From Bifidobacterium mellis (GTDB lineage Bacteria; Actinomycetota; Actinomycetes; Actinomycetales; Bifidobacteriaceae), in NCBI RefSeq assembly GCF_000967265.1, contig NZ_KQ033885.1, positions 787,538 to 851,537 of the forward strand: a stretch of 64,000 bases of DNA, read 5' to 3'. The position numbers were made by a program, and so were the translations under genes. Of the stretch, positions 1 to 8,262 are shown piece by piece; the first letter of the stretch is position 1; each line of letters opens with the position of its first letter. The notes under the pieces are model-generated. The model was not told where the DNA came from. It worked only from the letters and a program-made list of their open reading frames with translations, and did not search any database.

Positions 1-367
1 GGTCATTGTTGTGTAGGCCTCCGGAGTCGTTGCGATGGGTCCACCAATCTGTCGGCCGATAGATTTGCAGAATTTTAATCAGAATCATTGTAGGTCCTTG
101 GAAGAGTGCCGGCGCAACCATTGCAGCAGGCTTGATTCGCAATGGAGTCAGGATTCTGAACGGGTCCGCCTCTGTGGAGCGGTAGATAAAAACAATGCAA
201 ACACGCCAGGGTCAAAGCCTTGATCGCGATGTGGGCTCCATCGAGTGTGGACGGCCATCGGATGGGATTGCCCGTTGATGGCCCAGCTGAGATTGCCGGT
301 TGGAACCGTAACTGCGTTTGCGCTGTGTCTTAGTCCAGGCTCTCGCAGTTGCAGAGGCGCTGGATAT
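1..367. other. Intergenic stretch, no gene supported
   Basis: I see no coding region with a ribosome binding site, recognisable domain or good codon pattern on either strand. Short open frames here are not supported. The only clear signals lie at its right edge: the tRNA-Ala terminator and the tRNA itself. Confidence 0.5.
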
Positions 368-398
368 AAAAAAGAATCCCGAGGTGACCTCGGGATTC
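368..398 (-). terminator. Terminator of tRNA-Ala
   Basis: An 11-bp perfect stem (374-384 with 388-398) closes a 3-nt loop. On the minus strand it is followed by six T residues (A run at 368-373). It starts a few bases past the 3' end of tRNA-Ala, so it fits an intrinsic terminator for that gene. Confidence 0.85.
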
Positions 399-404
399 CA
401 TCTG

Positions 405-477
405 TGGAGCTAGGGGGATTCGAACCCCCGACCTTCTCCATGCCATGGAGACGCGCTACCAGCTGCGCCATAGCCCC
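405..477 (-). tRNA. tRNA-Ala (anticodon GGC)
   Basis: A full cloverleaf reads on the minus strand. The acceptor stem is GGGGCTA with TAGCTCC, the D-arm stem GCGC/GCGC, the anticodon stem TCTCC/GGAGA around loop ATGGCAT, and the T-arm stem GGGGG/CCCCC around TTCGAAT. The anticodon is GGC, which reads alanine GCC and GCU codons. The discriminator base is A. CCA is not encoded, so it must be added enzymatically. Confidence 0.95.
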
Positions 478-507
478 GTGCTTGCCTTGCTTGGTGAAGC
501 CTTGCTC

Positions 508-537
508 ATAGTACACCGGGATTGGCGAATGGAGCAA
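508..537 (-). promoter_or_regulatory. Promoter of tRNA-Ala
   Basis: On the minus strand a TTGCTC hexamer (537-532) and a TACTAT hexamer (513-508) are separated by 18 nt. They lie about 30 nt ahead of the tRNA. Spacing and sequence fit a vegetative sigma-factor promoter. Confidence 0.6.
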
Positions 538-690
538 CTCAGTGTGTTGCCCCGGAATTGCAGGGATTGTGAGCTAATTGATGGATTTTATCCTCGAATG
601 GTCTTGAGTCATTCCTGAGCTTGCAAGTGCGCTAGCATGATGAACAAGGGGCGACCAAGGGGGTCGGCAGCAACGGAAAGGCGGCGGACC

Positions 691-1716
691 ATGACCGGCA
701 AAAACGATGTCGAAGTACGGGCTGAAAAGCGGAACGAGAACCATCCTGGGGACCAGCTCATCATCAACTGCCTGCCCTTGGACCAGAGCGAACGACAGGA
801 ATTCCTCCAGGCGGCTCCAGGCGTTCATCAGGAGTTCATTGTCGACACGGACATGCGGCAGAGCATGCATTGGCTCATCGATGTCCCTCAATCCCTCCGA
901 TCGGAGGCCACGATCATTTTGGGTAATCCGCCGTCCGAGCAGGTGGTTGCCTGCCGTAACCTGGTCTGGCTGCAGACCAGCAGCGCGGGTGTGGATGCCT
1001 ACCTGAAACCGGGGGTTCTGCCTCCGGATGCCATGTTGACCAGTGCCTCAGGCGCTTACGGGCAGTCGGTCTCCGAGCACATGTTCGCCATGATGTGGGC
1101 CCTGATGAAGGACCTTCCTGGTTACCGGGACAATCAACGCGTGGGCCGTTGGGAACCTCGCGGGGCTGTCCTTTCACCGCGCGGTTGCCAGGTTCTGGTG
1201 TTGGGCACGGGGGATATCGGAGCCTCCTTCTCTCGTCTGGCCAAGGCTGTAGGCGCTCGGACCATCGGTATCAGGCGGCATCCCGACCAGCCGGTGGAGG
1301 GGTTCGACCGTCTGGCTGGTTTTGACGATCTGGATGCCCTGCTGCCTGAGATGGATGTAGTGGCTCTGGCCCTGCCTTCAACGCCGCAGACCAGACATAT
1401 CATCGACGGCAATCGTCTTGCATTGGTGAAGTCCACCGCCGTGCTGATCAACGCGGGCAGGGGAGATGCCGTGGACTGCATGGCTCTGGCCCAAGCCCTG
1501 GATAAGGATGGCATTTTCGGTGCAGGGCTGGATGTGACCGAACCGGAACCTCTGCCTGAAGACCACCCACTCTGGAGGCAACCACGCTGCCTGCTCACCC
1601 CGCATGTGGCCGGGGGAGCTTATCTCCCCTCCAACATGGACAAGGTTCGGGAAATTTGCCTGGATAATCTTCGTCGGTTCATGGATGGCAGACCCCTTCG
1701 CAACCGGATGAGGTGA
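691..1716 (+). CDS. D-2-hydroxyacid dehydrogenase family protein
   Basis: 341 aa. A NAD-dependent D-isomer 2-hydroxyacid dehydrogenase of the phosphoglycerate dehydrogenase-like superfamily; the substrate cannot be deduced. The Rossmann motif GTGDIG is at about residues 172-177. The family's catalytic Arg (about R257, in NAGRGD), Glu (about E284) and His (about H305, in TPHVAG) are all present. I chose the ATG at 691 because GAAAGGCGG lies just upstream; an in-frame ATG at 637 has no ribosome binding site. The last 4 nt overlap the GTG of the next gene, so the two are probably cotranscribed. Confidence 0.85.
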   Translation: MTGKNDVEVRAEKRNENHPGDQLIINCLPLDQSERQEFLQAAPGVHQEFIVDTDMRQSMHWLIDVPQSLRSEATIILGNPPSEQVVACRNLVWLQTSSAGVDAYLKPGVLPPDAMLTSASGAYGQSVSEHMFAMMWALMKDLPGYRDNQRVGRWEPRGAVLSPRGCQVLVLGTGDIGASFSRLAKAVGARTIGIRRHPDQPVEGFDRLAGFDDLDALLPEMDVVALALPSTPQTRHIIDGNRLALVKSTAVLINAGRGDAVDCMALAQALDKDGIFGAGLDVTEPEPLPEDHPLWRQPRCLLTPHVAGGAYLPSNMDKVREICLDNLRRFMDGRPLRNRMR

Positions 1717-2534
1717 CCGCCGTGCCGACAGAGCAAAGCCGTAGCGGCAACAGTCGTGGGCGGACGACTGTTCTGCGGTGGGTGGCCGTTCTGCTGGCGC
1801 TTGCTTTGATTGTGGTGGGCTCCTTGGCCTTGGCTGGCAGGCTGATGGGTGTCGGATCTGCTCGCCATGATAATCAAAGCTCCTCTGCAAACGGCCGCAA
1901 GACCGCTTCCCATAGCCCTCCCGGGTATTCTCCTGAGCAGACTGCTGTCCACCCGCCTCTGATCTCGCCTGTGGACTACAACCACGACGGTGTGGACGAT
2001 TACACGGCCATGGTGCGTGGAGCCCATCAGGAGGCACGCATCCATCCACGTTATGACAGCGGCTACTATCAGGGCGGCTATCCACCCGATGACCGGGGTG
2101 CCTGTACCGATGAGATCTGGAGGGCCTTCCGACAGGCCGGCTACGATCTCAAAGCCATGGTCGACGCTGACATCGCCTCGTCTCCTGGGGCCTATGTCGG
2201 AGTCATCAGCAGGCCTGATCCGAACATCGACTTCAGACGCACCAACGTCCTCGGCGTATTCCTGTCCCGGCACGCCCAGCGTCTGACCAACGACACCGCG
2301 GCCACCGACCAGTGGCAGCAGGGCGACATTGTCATCTTCGACACCTCCTGGCACATCGGCATAGCCTCGGATAAAAGGGACAGCCAGGGCATTCCCCTGC
2401 TTCTGCATAACATGGGCCAGCGCGCCAGGGAGAACGACTACCTGGGGTCACCTGGCCATCGTCCCATCACCGGTCATTTCCGCTTCGACGCCTCCAAAAT
2501 CCAACCCGCCGTCCTGCGCCCATGGAGGGGGTGA
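1713..2534 (+). CDS. DUF1287 domain protein, membrane-anchored
   Basis: About 273 aa from a GTG overlapping the previous stop by 4 nt; a second GTG at 1722 is possible. A basic N-terminus is followed by one membrane segment (about residues 24-46) and a polar linker. The rest matches the DUF1287 pattern: GACTDEIWRAF with Cys about 131, and DTSWHIGIA with His about 214. These resemble the Cys and His of papain-like cell-wall amidase folds, so an extracytoplasmic hydrolase is possible. No enzymatic activity can be assigned from the sequence alone. Confidence 0.75.
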   Translation: MTAVPTEQSRSGNSRGRTTVLRWVAVLLALALIVVGSLALAGRLMGVGSARHDNQSSSANGRKTASHSPPGYSPEQTAVHPPLISPVDYNHDGVDDYTAMVRGAHQEARIHPRYDSGYYQGGYPPDDRGACTDEIWRAFRQAGYDLKAMVDADIASSPGAYVGVISRPDPNIDFRRTNVLGVFLSRHAQRLTNDTAATDQWQQGDIVIFDTSWHIGIASDKRDSQGIPLLLHNMGQRARENDYLGSPGHRPITGHFRFDASKIQPAVLRPWRG

Positions 2535-2578
2535 CCAGGGACTACCCTGCGAAATTGAGCACGGCGGCGACTGGTTAT

Positions 2579-2588
2579 CTGCTACTAT
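2579..2588 (+). promoter_or_regulatory. Possible extended -10 promoter of corA
   Basis: TGCTACTAT ends at 2588, about 46 nt before the corA start. It has the TGn-TANNNT form of an extended -10 element. No convincing -35 hexamer stands at 16-18 nt, so the call is tentative. Confidence 0.4.
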
Positions 2589-2634
2589 CGGTTCGGCCAG
2601 ACACGTCGGCCAGGTTCGAGCACGAGAGGCGGTG

Positions 2635-3591
2635 ATGGCGATGATGAGAGTATTCAGCACCATGAACGGGCAGATCGAGCAGATCGGCAAGGCTTCCAAG
2701 GGCTCATGGATATGCTTATCGGCGCCCACCGATGTCGAGCTGGCCAACGTCTCGCAGACCACGGGCATAGACCTGGCTGACCTGCGTGCCCCCTTGGACG
2801 ATGAGGAGCGCTCGCGTGTGGACGTGGAGGACGAGTACACCATGGTCATCGTCGACATTCCCCGGGCCGAGGAGCGCGACGGCCGGGACTACTACGAGAC
2901 CATCCCCCTGTCCATCATCGTCACCGAGGATCTGATAGTCACCGTCTGCATGCAGGACACCGTCCTGCTCCATCCCTTCATGGAGGGCACCATCCGGGGT
3001 TTCAACACCTTCATGAAGTCCCGCTTCATCCTGCAGATCCTCTACCGCAACGCCACCCTCTACCTGCGATACCTGCGCATCATCGACCGCGAGTCGGACC
3101 GGTTGGAGCTCAAACTGCGCCACTCCATGCAGAACCGGGAGATCCTCATGCTGCTGGAGCTCAACAAGACCCTGGTCTATTTCGCCACCAGTCTCAAGTC
3201 CAACGAGATCGTCCTGGAGAAGCTGACCGGGCTGGAGCGGATCAAGCGCTATCCGGACGATGAGGACCTGCTGGGCGACGTGATCACGGAGAACAAGCAG
3301 GCCATCGAGATGGCCAACATCTACTCAAGCGTGCTTTCGAACATGACCGACGCCTTCGCCTCCATCGTCTCCAACAACGTCAACAATGTGATGAGGATCT
3401 TCACCATCATCTCCATCAGCCTGTCGGTGCCCACGCTGATCTTCTCCATGTATGGCATGAACTTCAACCAGGGCATGTTCGGCATGCCGTTTACCGACAA
3501 ACCCTGGGGTTTTGCGGTCGTGGTGATTCTTTCGGGCCTGGTGACCGCCCTGGTAACCTGGTTCCTGACCCGTTCGAGAATGTTCAAGTAG
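2635..3591 (+). CDS. corA: CorA-family magnesium/divalent cation transporter
   Basis: About 318 aa. The protein has a long soluble N-terminal domain rich in acidic residues and helices, then two C-terminal membrane helices. The CorA signature YGMN (GMN at about residues 274-276) ends the first helix. CorA proteins form pentameric channels for Mg2+ and sometimes Co2+ in the plasma membrane. The ATG at 2635 follows GAGAGG at a 6-nt distance; a GTG at 2632 and ATGs at 2641 and 2644 are alternatives. The lipoprotein gene starts 9 nt after the stop. Confidence 0.9.
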   Translation: MAMMRVFSTMNGQIEQIGKASKGSWICLSAPTDVELANVSQTTGIDLADLRAPLDDEERSRVDVEDEYTMVIVDIPRAEERDGRDYYETIPLSIIVTEDLIVTVCMQDTVLLHPFMEGTIRGFNTFMKSRFILQILYRNATLYLRYLRIIDRESDRLELKLRHSMQNREILMLLELNKTLVYFATSLKSNEIVLEKLTGLERIKRYPDDEDLLGDVITENKQAIEMANIYSSVLSNMTDAFASIVSNNVNNVMRIFTIISISLSVPTLIFSMYGMNFNQGMFGMPFTDKPWGFAVVVILSGLVTALVTWFLTRSRMFK

Positions 3592-3600
3592 GGGCCGGTC

Positions 3601-4431
3601 ATGTTTGCACGCAGGATTGCGGCGGCTCTGCTGGCGCTGGTTCTTGCGGTGCCCCTGAGCGGGTGCGGCCGCCAGGAGGATCGCTACCGGGCGGGTTCCA
3701 TCGGGCCCAAGATCAGCGTGGGCATCTCCTTCGATCAGCCTGGACTTGGGTTCGCCCAGTCCGGCCAGTACCGGGGACTGGATGTGGACGTGGCCCAGTA
3801 TGTGGTCCACGAGCTTGGATATGCCGAGTCGCAGATCGTTTTCCGCCAGGTGAAGCCTGCGGATCGCGAGCGCATGCTCGAACAGGGCCAGGTGGACATG
3901 GTGGTGGCCGGCTACTCCATCACCCAGGAACGGCAGAAGCTGGTGGATTTCGCCGGGCCCTATCTGGCTGCCGGGCAGGATCTGCTGGTTCGCCGCACTC
4001 AGAACGACATCGCCGGGGTGGAGGATCTGGCCCAAAAGCGGGTCTGCGTGGCAGCGGGGTCCACCTCCGGGGCCCTGGTACGCTCGCTGGCCCCCCAAGC
4101 CCAGGTCCAGGAGCGGGAGGAGTTCCCCGAGTGCATCACGGCCCTGCTCAGCGGGGATACGGATGCCGCCAGCGGCGATGACTTCGCCCTGGCCGGCCTG
4201 GCTCATGTTCGCGGCGGTGGCCAGCTGCGCCTGGTCGGCAACCCCTTCTCCCATGAGCGGTATGGCATAGGCGTGCCCCGCGGGGATCCGGAGCTGGTGG
4301 GCGTCATCGACCAGGCCCTGAAGAGGATGATGCGGGACGGATCCTTCAAGGCCGCCCTGGGCCGGGCTTCCCGGTCAATCGGCTTCTCCATCGATGCCGC
4401 CGCCCGTACCCTGCAGCCCGGCGACCACTGA
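3601..4431 (+). CDS. Amino-acid-type ABC transporter substrate-binding lipoprotein
   Basis: 276 aa. A lipoprotein signal peptide ends in lipobox LSGC with the lipidated Cys at about residue 22. The mature part is a family 3 extracellular solute-binding protein, the glutamate/glutamine-binding type, with GLDVDVA and DFAGPY patterns. It would bind a polar amino acid outside the membrane and deliver it to an ABC permease. No permease or ATPase gene is adjacent; it sits 9 nt behind corA and ahead of leuS, so it is an orphan binding protein here. Confidence 0.85.
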   Translation: MFARRIAAALLALVLAVPLSGCGRQEDRYRAGSIGPKISVGISFDQPGLGFAQSGQYRGLDVDVAQYVVHELGYAESQIVFRQVKPADRERMLEQGQVDMVVAGYSITQERQKLVDFAGPYLAAGQDLLVRRTQNDIAGVEDLAQKRVCVAAGSTSGALVRSLAPQAQVQEREEFPECITALLSGDTDAASGDDFALAGLAHVRGGGQLRLVGNPFSHERYGIGVPRGDPELVGVIDQALKRMMRDGSFKAALGRASRSIGFSIDAAARTLQPGDH

Positions 4432-4493
4432 GCACGGCTCCCGTAAGGACGACGGATGCTGGACATCGGCCCGGCCGTGTCCATGTGAATGGC

Positions 4494-4499
4494 GATAAT
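4494..4499 (+). promoter_or_regulatory. Likely -10 element giving a leaderless leuS mRNA
   Basis: GATAAT ends 7 nt before the ATG at 4507, so transcription would begin at or next to the A of the start codon. No ribosome binding site precedes that ATG. The same geometry recurs at six other genes in the window. Confidence 0.5.
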
Positions 4500-4506
4500 T
4501 CACCAT

Positions 4507-7476
4507 ATGAACGCGAATGAAGACAGGGATCATCAGCAGACCCAGGAATCCGATCAGCCTCAATTCCGCTACGATGCCGCCATGGCGCAGACCATCGAGG
4601 AGCACTGGCAGCAGCGCTGGGACAAGGAGGGCACCTTCTGGGCCGCCAACACCAAGGGTGATTTGACGGATGCCCAGGGAAATCACGCCGAGGGTTGCAG
4701 TCCCTACTTCGTCATCGACATGTTCCCCTATCCTTCGGGCAAGGGCCTGCATGTGGGCCACCCCCTGGGTTACATCGCCACCGACGTGGTCAGCCGCTAC
4801 CACAGGATGAAGGGCGAGAACGTCCTGCACGCCATGGGCTACGACGCCTTCGGCCTGCCCGCCGAACAGTACGCCGTCCAGACCGGCCAGCACCCCCGGG
4901 TCACCACCGAGCAGAACATCGCCAACATGCGCTGGCAGCTGCACCGGCTGGGGCTCAGCTTCGACGACCGCCGCTCCTTCGCCACCATCGATACCGACTA
5001 TGTGCGCTGGACCCAGTGGATCTTCTCGCGCATCTACGAGTCCTGGTACGACCCCGACTACCGCCGTGCCGACGGGGGGACGGGTTCTGCCAGGCCCATC
5101 AGCGAGCTGGTCCAGGCCTTCAAGTCCGGAAGCAGGCCCATCCCCGGCCATGCCGACGCCTCCTGGGAGGACCTGGACGAGGCCGAGCGCTCCGAGGTGC
5201 TCAACGACTTCCGCCTGGCCTACATCTCGCGCTCGCCGGTCAACTGGTGCCCCGGGCTGGGCACGGTCCTGGCCAACGAGGAGGTGACCGCCGAGGGACG
5301 CTCCGAGCGGGGCAACTACCCGGTCTACCAGCGTGAGCTCAAGCAGTGGTCCATGCGCATCACCGCCTACGGCCACCGGCTTCTGGAGGATCTGGACATT
5401 CTGGACTGGCCCGAAAAGGTCAAGCTCATGCAGCGCAACTGGATCGGGGAGTCGCATGGGGCCTCGGTGGACTTCACCGTGCCCAGCCCCGACGGCGATC
5501 AGACCATGGAGGTCTACACCACCCGTCCCGACACGCTTTTCGGTGCCACCTTCGCCGTGGTTTCCCCCGAGCATGACCTGCTCCAGCACCTGCCCCAGGA
5601 GTGGCCTGAGGACGTGCCTGAGCAGTGGAAGGGCGGCTATGCCAATCCTGCGGAGGGCGTGCAGGCCTATCGCAGGGCCGCCGAGGCCAAGACCGCCAAG
5701 GATCGCGTGGATGAGGGCGGAGCCAAGACCGGCCTGTTTACCGGGCTGTACGCGGTGAACCCCATCACCGGGGCCAAGCTGCCCATCTTCACCGCCGATT
5801 ACGTGCTGATGGACTACGGCACCGGAGCCATCATGGCTGTGCCTGGCGGCGATCAGCGCGATTACGACTTCGCCCTCAAGTATGGCCTGCCCGTCGTCTA
5901 CACGGTCAGCCCGCTGGCTGAGTCCGGACAGACCCTGGACGACTACCGGGGCAAGGCGCCTTTCATCTCTCACGACGGCATTGTGGTCAACTCTTCGGTC
6001 CAGGCCACCCAGGCCGCCGGCGACCCGCTCAGCCTGGACGGTCTGCGGGTCGACCAGGCCATCGAGAAGGTCACTGCCTGGCTGGAGTCGGCCGGGGTGG
6101 GCCATGGGACGGTCTCCTACCGGCTGCGCGACTGGCTCTTCTCACGTCAGCGCTACTGGGGCGAGCCATTCCCCGTGGTCTATGACGACCAGGGCCTGCC
6201 CCACCTGCTGCCCGACGACCAGCTGCCGGTGGCCCTGCCGGACGTGCCCGACTACTCGCCCAAGACCTTCGACCCCGAGGATGCCCAGTCCAGCCCGGAG
6301 GCCCCGCTGAGCCGCAACCAGGACTGGGTGAACGTGACCCTGGACCTGGGCGACGGCCCCAAGGTCTACCACAGGGACACCAACACCATGCCCAACTGGG
6401 CCGGCTCCTGCTGGTACTACATGCGCTACATCGACCCCAAGGATGACCGGCACATGGTCGATCCGGAGGAATACAACTACTGGCTTGGGCCCAAGCACAA
6501 TGCCACGGCCGGGGAGTCAGGCGGTGTCGACCTCTACGTGGGCGGCGTGGAGCACGCGGTGCTGCACCTGCTCTATGCCCGCTTCTGGCACAAGGTCCTC
6601 TACGATCTGGGATACGTCTCGTCCAAGGAGCCCTTCCACAAGCTCTTCAACCAGGGGATGATCCAGGCCTACGCCTACACCGACCAGCGCGGCCAGTATG
6701 TGCCCGCCGCCGAGGTGGAGGAGCACGAGGAGGGCGGCAAGGTCAGCTACACCTGGCAGGGGCAGCCGGTCAACCGTGAGTTCGGCAAGATGGGCAAGAG
6801 CCTCAAGAACATCATCACCCCGGACGATATGTACCGCACCTATGGGGCCGACACCTTCCGCCTCTACGAGATGAGCATGGGCCCATTGGACGAGTCCCGG
6901 CCCTGGAACACGCGCAACGTGGTGGGTGGCATGCGCTTCCTGCAGCGGCTCTGGCGCAACGTGGTGGACGAGCAGACCGGCGAGGTGGTCCTGGACGAGG
7001 GCGAACCCGACCAGAAGACCCTGAAGCTGCTCAATACCACCATCCACGACGTAACGGTGGAGATGGAGGCCATGCGGCCCAACACGGCCATCGCCAGGAT
7101 GATCGTGCTCAACAACCATCTGACCGGGCTGAACCCGACGCCCAGGGCAGCCATCGAGCCCTTGGTGCTCATGCTCTCGCCCATCGCCCCCCACATCTGC
7201 GAGGAGCTCTGGAGCCGTCTGGGTCACAAGGAATCCCTGGCGCATGCCCAGTGGCCGACCTGGGATGATCGCTATCTTGGCGAGGACACGGTCACTGCCG
7301 TGGTCCAGGTCAAGGGCAAGGTCCGCGGCAAGCTGCAGGTCAGCCCCGACATCGCGCCCGACCAGCTCAAGGCCATGGCCCTGGCACTGCCTGCCGTCCA
7401 GGAGCGGCTGGGCGGCAAGGAGCCGCGGAAGGTCATTGTCAAGGCGCCTAAGATCGTATCGGTCGTGCCGGCCTGA
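4507..7476 (+). CDS. leuS: Leucyl-tRNA synthetase
   Basis: About 989 aa, a class I aminoacyl-tRNA synthetase that charges tRNA-Leu. The HIGH-type motif is HVGH (about residue 82) and the KMSKS-type motif is KMGKS (about residue 761). The CP1 editing domain lies between, and the C-terminus carries the KGKVRGKL element typical of LeuS. I prefer the ATG at 4507 because of the -10 hexamer directly ahead; an in-frame ATG at 4489 would give 995 aa but also lacks a clear ribosome binding site. A 10-codon frame with AAGGAC ahead of it (4456-4488) ends immediately before 4489. Two hairpins follow the stop. Confidence 0.95.
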   Translation: MNANEDRDHQQTQESDQPQFRYDAAMAQTIEEHWQQRWDKEGTFWAANTKGDLTDAQGNHAEGCSPYFVIDMFPYPSGKGLHVGHPLGYIATDVVSRYHRMKGENVLHAMGYDAFGLPAEQYAVQTGQHPRVTTEQNIANMRWQLHRLGLSFDDRRSFATIDTDYVRWTQWIFSRIYESWYDPDYRRADGGTGSARPISELVQAFKSGSRPIPGHADASWEDLDEAERSEVLNDFRLAYISRSPVNWCPGLGTVLANEEVTAEGRSERGNYPVYQRELKQWSMRITAYGHRLLEDLDILDWPEKVKLMQRNWIGESHGASVDFTVPSPDGDQTMEVYTTRPDTLFGATFAVVSPEHDLLQHLPQEWPEDVPEQWKGGYANPAEGVQAYRRAAEAKTAKDRVDEGGAKTGLFTGLYAVNPITGAKLPIFTADYVLMDYGTGAIMAVPGGDQRDYDFALKYGLPVVYTVSPLAESGQTLDDYRGKAPFISHDGIVVNSSVQATQAAGDPLSLDGLRVDQAIEKVTAWLESAGVGHGTVSYRLRDWLFSRQRYWGEPFPVVYDDQGLPHLLPDDQLPVALPDVPDYSPKTFDPEDAQSSPEAPLSRNQDWVNVTLDLGDGPKVYHRDTNTMPNWAGSCWYYMRYIDPKDDRHMVDPEEYNYWLGPKHNATAGESGGVDLYVGGVEHAVLHLLYARFWHKVLYDLGYVSSKEPFHKLFNQGMIQAYAYTDQRGQYVPAAEVEEHEEGGKVSYTWQGQPVNREFGKMGKSLKNIITPDDMYRTYGADTFRLYEMSMGPLDESRPWNTRNVVGGMRFLQRLWRNVVDEQTGEVVLDEGEPDQKTLKLLNTTIHDVTVEMEAMRPNTAIARMIVLNNHLTGLNPTPRAAIEPLVLMLSPIAPHICEELWSRLGHKESLAHAQWPTWDDRYLGEDTVTAVVQVKGKVRGKLQVSPDIAPDQLKAMALALPAVQERLGGKEPRKVIVKAPKIVSVVPA

Positions 7477-7484
7477 CCCTGCAC

Positions 7485-7512
7485 TGTCCACAGCCAGGCC
7501 AGGCTGTGGACA
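7485..7512. repeat. 11-bp perfect hairpin after leuS
   Basis: TGTCCACAGCC (7485-7495) and its exact reverse complement (7502-7512) enclose a 6-nt loop. No T run follows, so it is not a classical terminator. It may protect the 3' end or form a tandem structure with the terminator 20 nt later. Confidence 0.6.
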
Positions 7513-7533
7513 GGCGATGACCTTCGACCACAT

Positions 7534-7565
7534 AGCCCCCCGGCCTCATACTGGGGGGCTTTTTC
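7534..7565 (+). terminator. Terminator after leuS
   Basis: AGCCCCCC (7534-7541) pairs with GGGGGGCT (7553-7560), followed by a T run. It separates leuS from comEA. Confidence 0.85.
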
Positions 7566-7581
7566 ATGCCAGGCTGGACCC

Positions 7582-8262
7582 ATGAGCATCAACATCACCC
7601 AGCCGCCGGCACCGCCCCTCCAAGCACTGGCCCTGAAACAATCGCTGAATCAATCGATTCGATCGGAGCCATCAGCCGAAGGCATGGCCAAGTCCCGGTC
7701 CCGACGGAATCGGCCTGTCTGGTCATTTACGCCGCTTCAGGCCTTGACGGCCATCCTTATTCTGGTGGCGGCCCTTGCCCTGAGCCTGACCCTGCTGGCC
7801 CAGCAGGGACGGGCCCTGGCCAGAGGGGTGGCTGTTGACGGATCCGGGACCAGCTCATCGGCTCCTACGAACAATAACGCGAACAGTGCTGCACACCGAG
7901 GCGAGCAGGCCTCGGAAAACGATCACAGCCGTGGTACCCATGGTGAAGCAGGCAGCGGGCAGGCCGATCCTCCGGTCTCCGGCTCCTCCCAACCTGCCGA
8001 AAAGGCCGACAACGCCCCTGCTGCTCCGGTCTCCAGCGCCTCATCAGGGTCAGCCGATCAGGCGGGGCGCGTGAATCTGAACAGCGCCAGCCAGCAGGAT
8101 CTGGAAAACGTCAAAGGGATCGGTCCGGTCAAGGCTGCAAAAATATTGGAACATCGACGAGCCATCGGCGGCCGCTACACTTCGGTAGACCAGCTCCTGG
8201 ATGTCCCCGGCATCGGTGCCAAGACCCTGGCCCGATTACGGCCATATCTGGTGGTGCAATGA
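7582..8262 (+). CDS. comEA: ComEA-like DNA-binding competence protein
   Basis: 226 aa. A cytoplasmic N-terminus and one membrane helix (about residues 54-73) precede a long Ser/Ala/Asn-rich linker. The C-terminal 65 residues form a ComEA helix-hairpin-helix domain with the VNLNSAS and KGIGPVKAAKI patterns and a second DVPGIGAKT hairpin. ComEA binds double-stranded DNA outside the membrane and passes it to ComEC. The stop overlaps the comEC start (ATGA). No strong ribosome binding site is seen, so the start is moderately secure. Confidence 0.88.
   Translation: MSINITQPPAPPLQALALKQSLNQSIRSEPSAEGMAKSRSRRNRPVWSFTPLQALTAILILVAALALSLTLLAQQGRALARGVAVDGSGTSSSAPTNNNANSAAHRGEQASENDHSRGTHGEAGSGQADPPVSGSSQPAEKADNAPAAPVSSASSGSADQAGRVNLNSASQQDLENVKGIGPVKAAKILEHRRAIGGRYTSVDQLLDVPGIGAKTLARLRPYLVVQ

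Noticed and set aside
637-690. Earlier in-frame start for the D-2-hydroxyacid dehydrogenase
   Set aside because: No ribosome binding site; the ATG at 691 has one and fits the usual family length.
4375-6105. Long minus-strand open frame opposite leuS
   Set aside because: Val/Gly/Leu-rich translation without motifs, produced by GC-rich codons of leuS.
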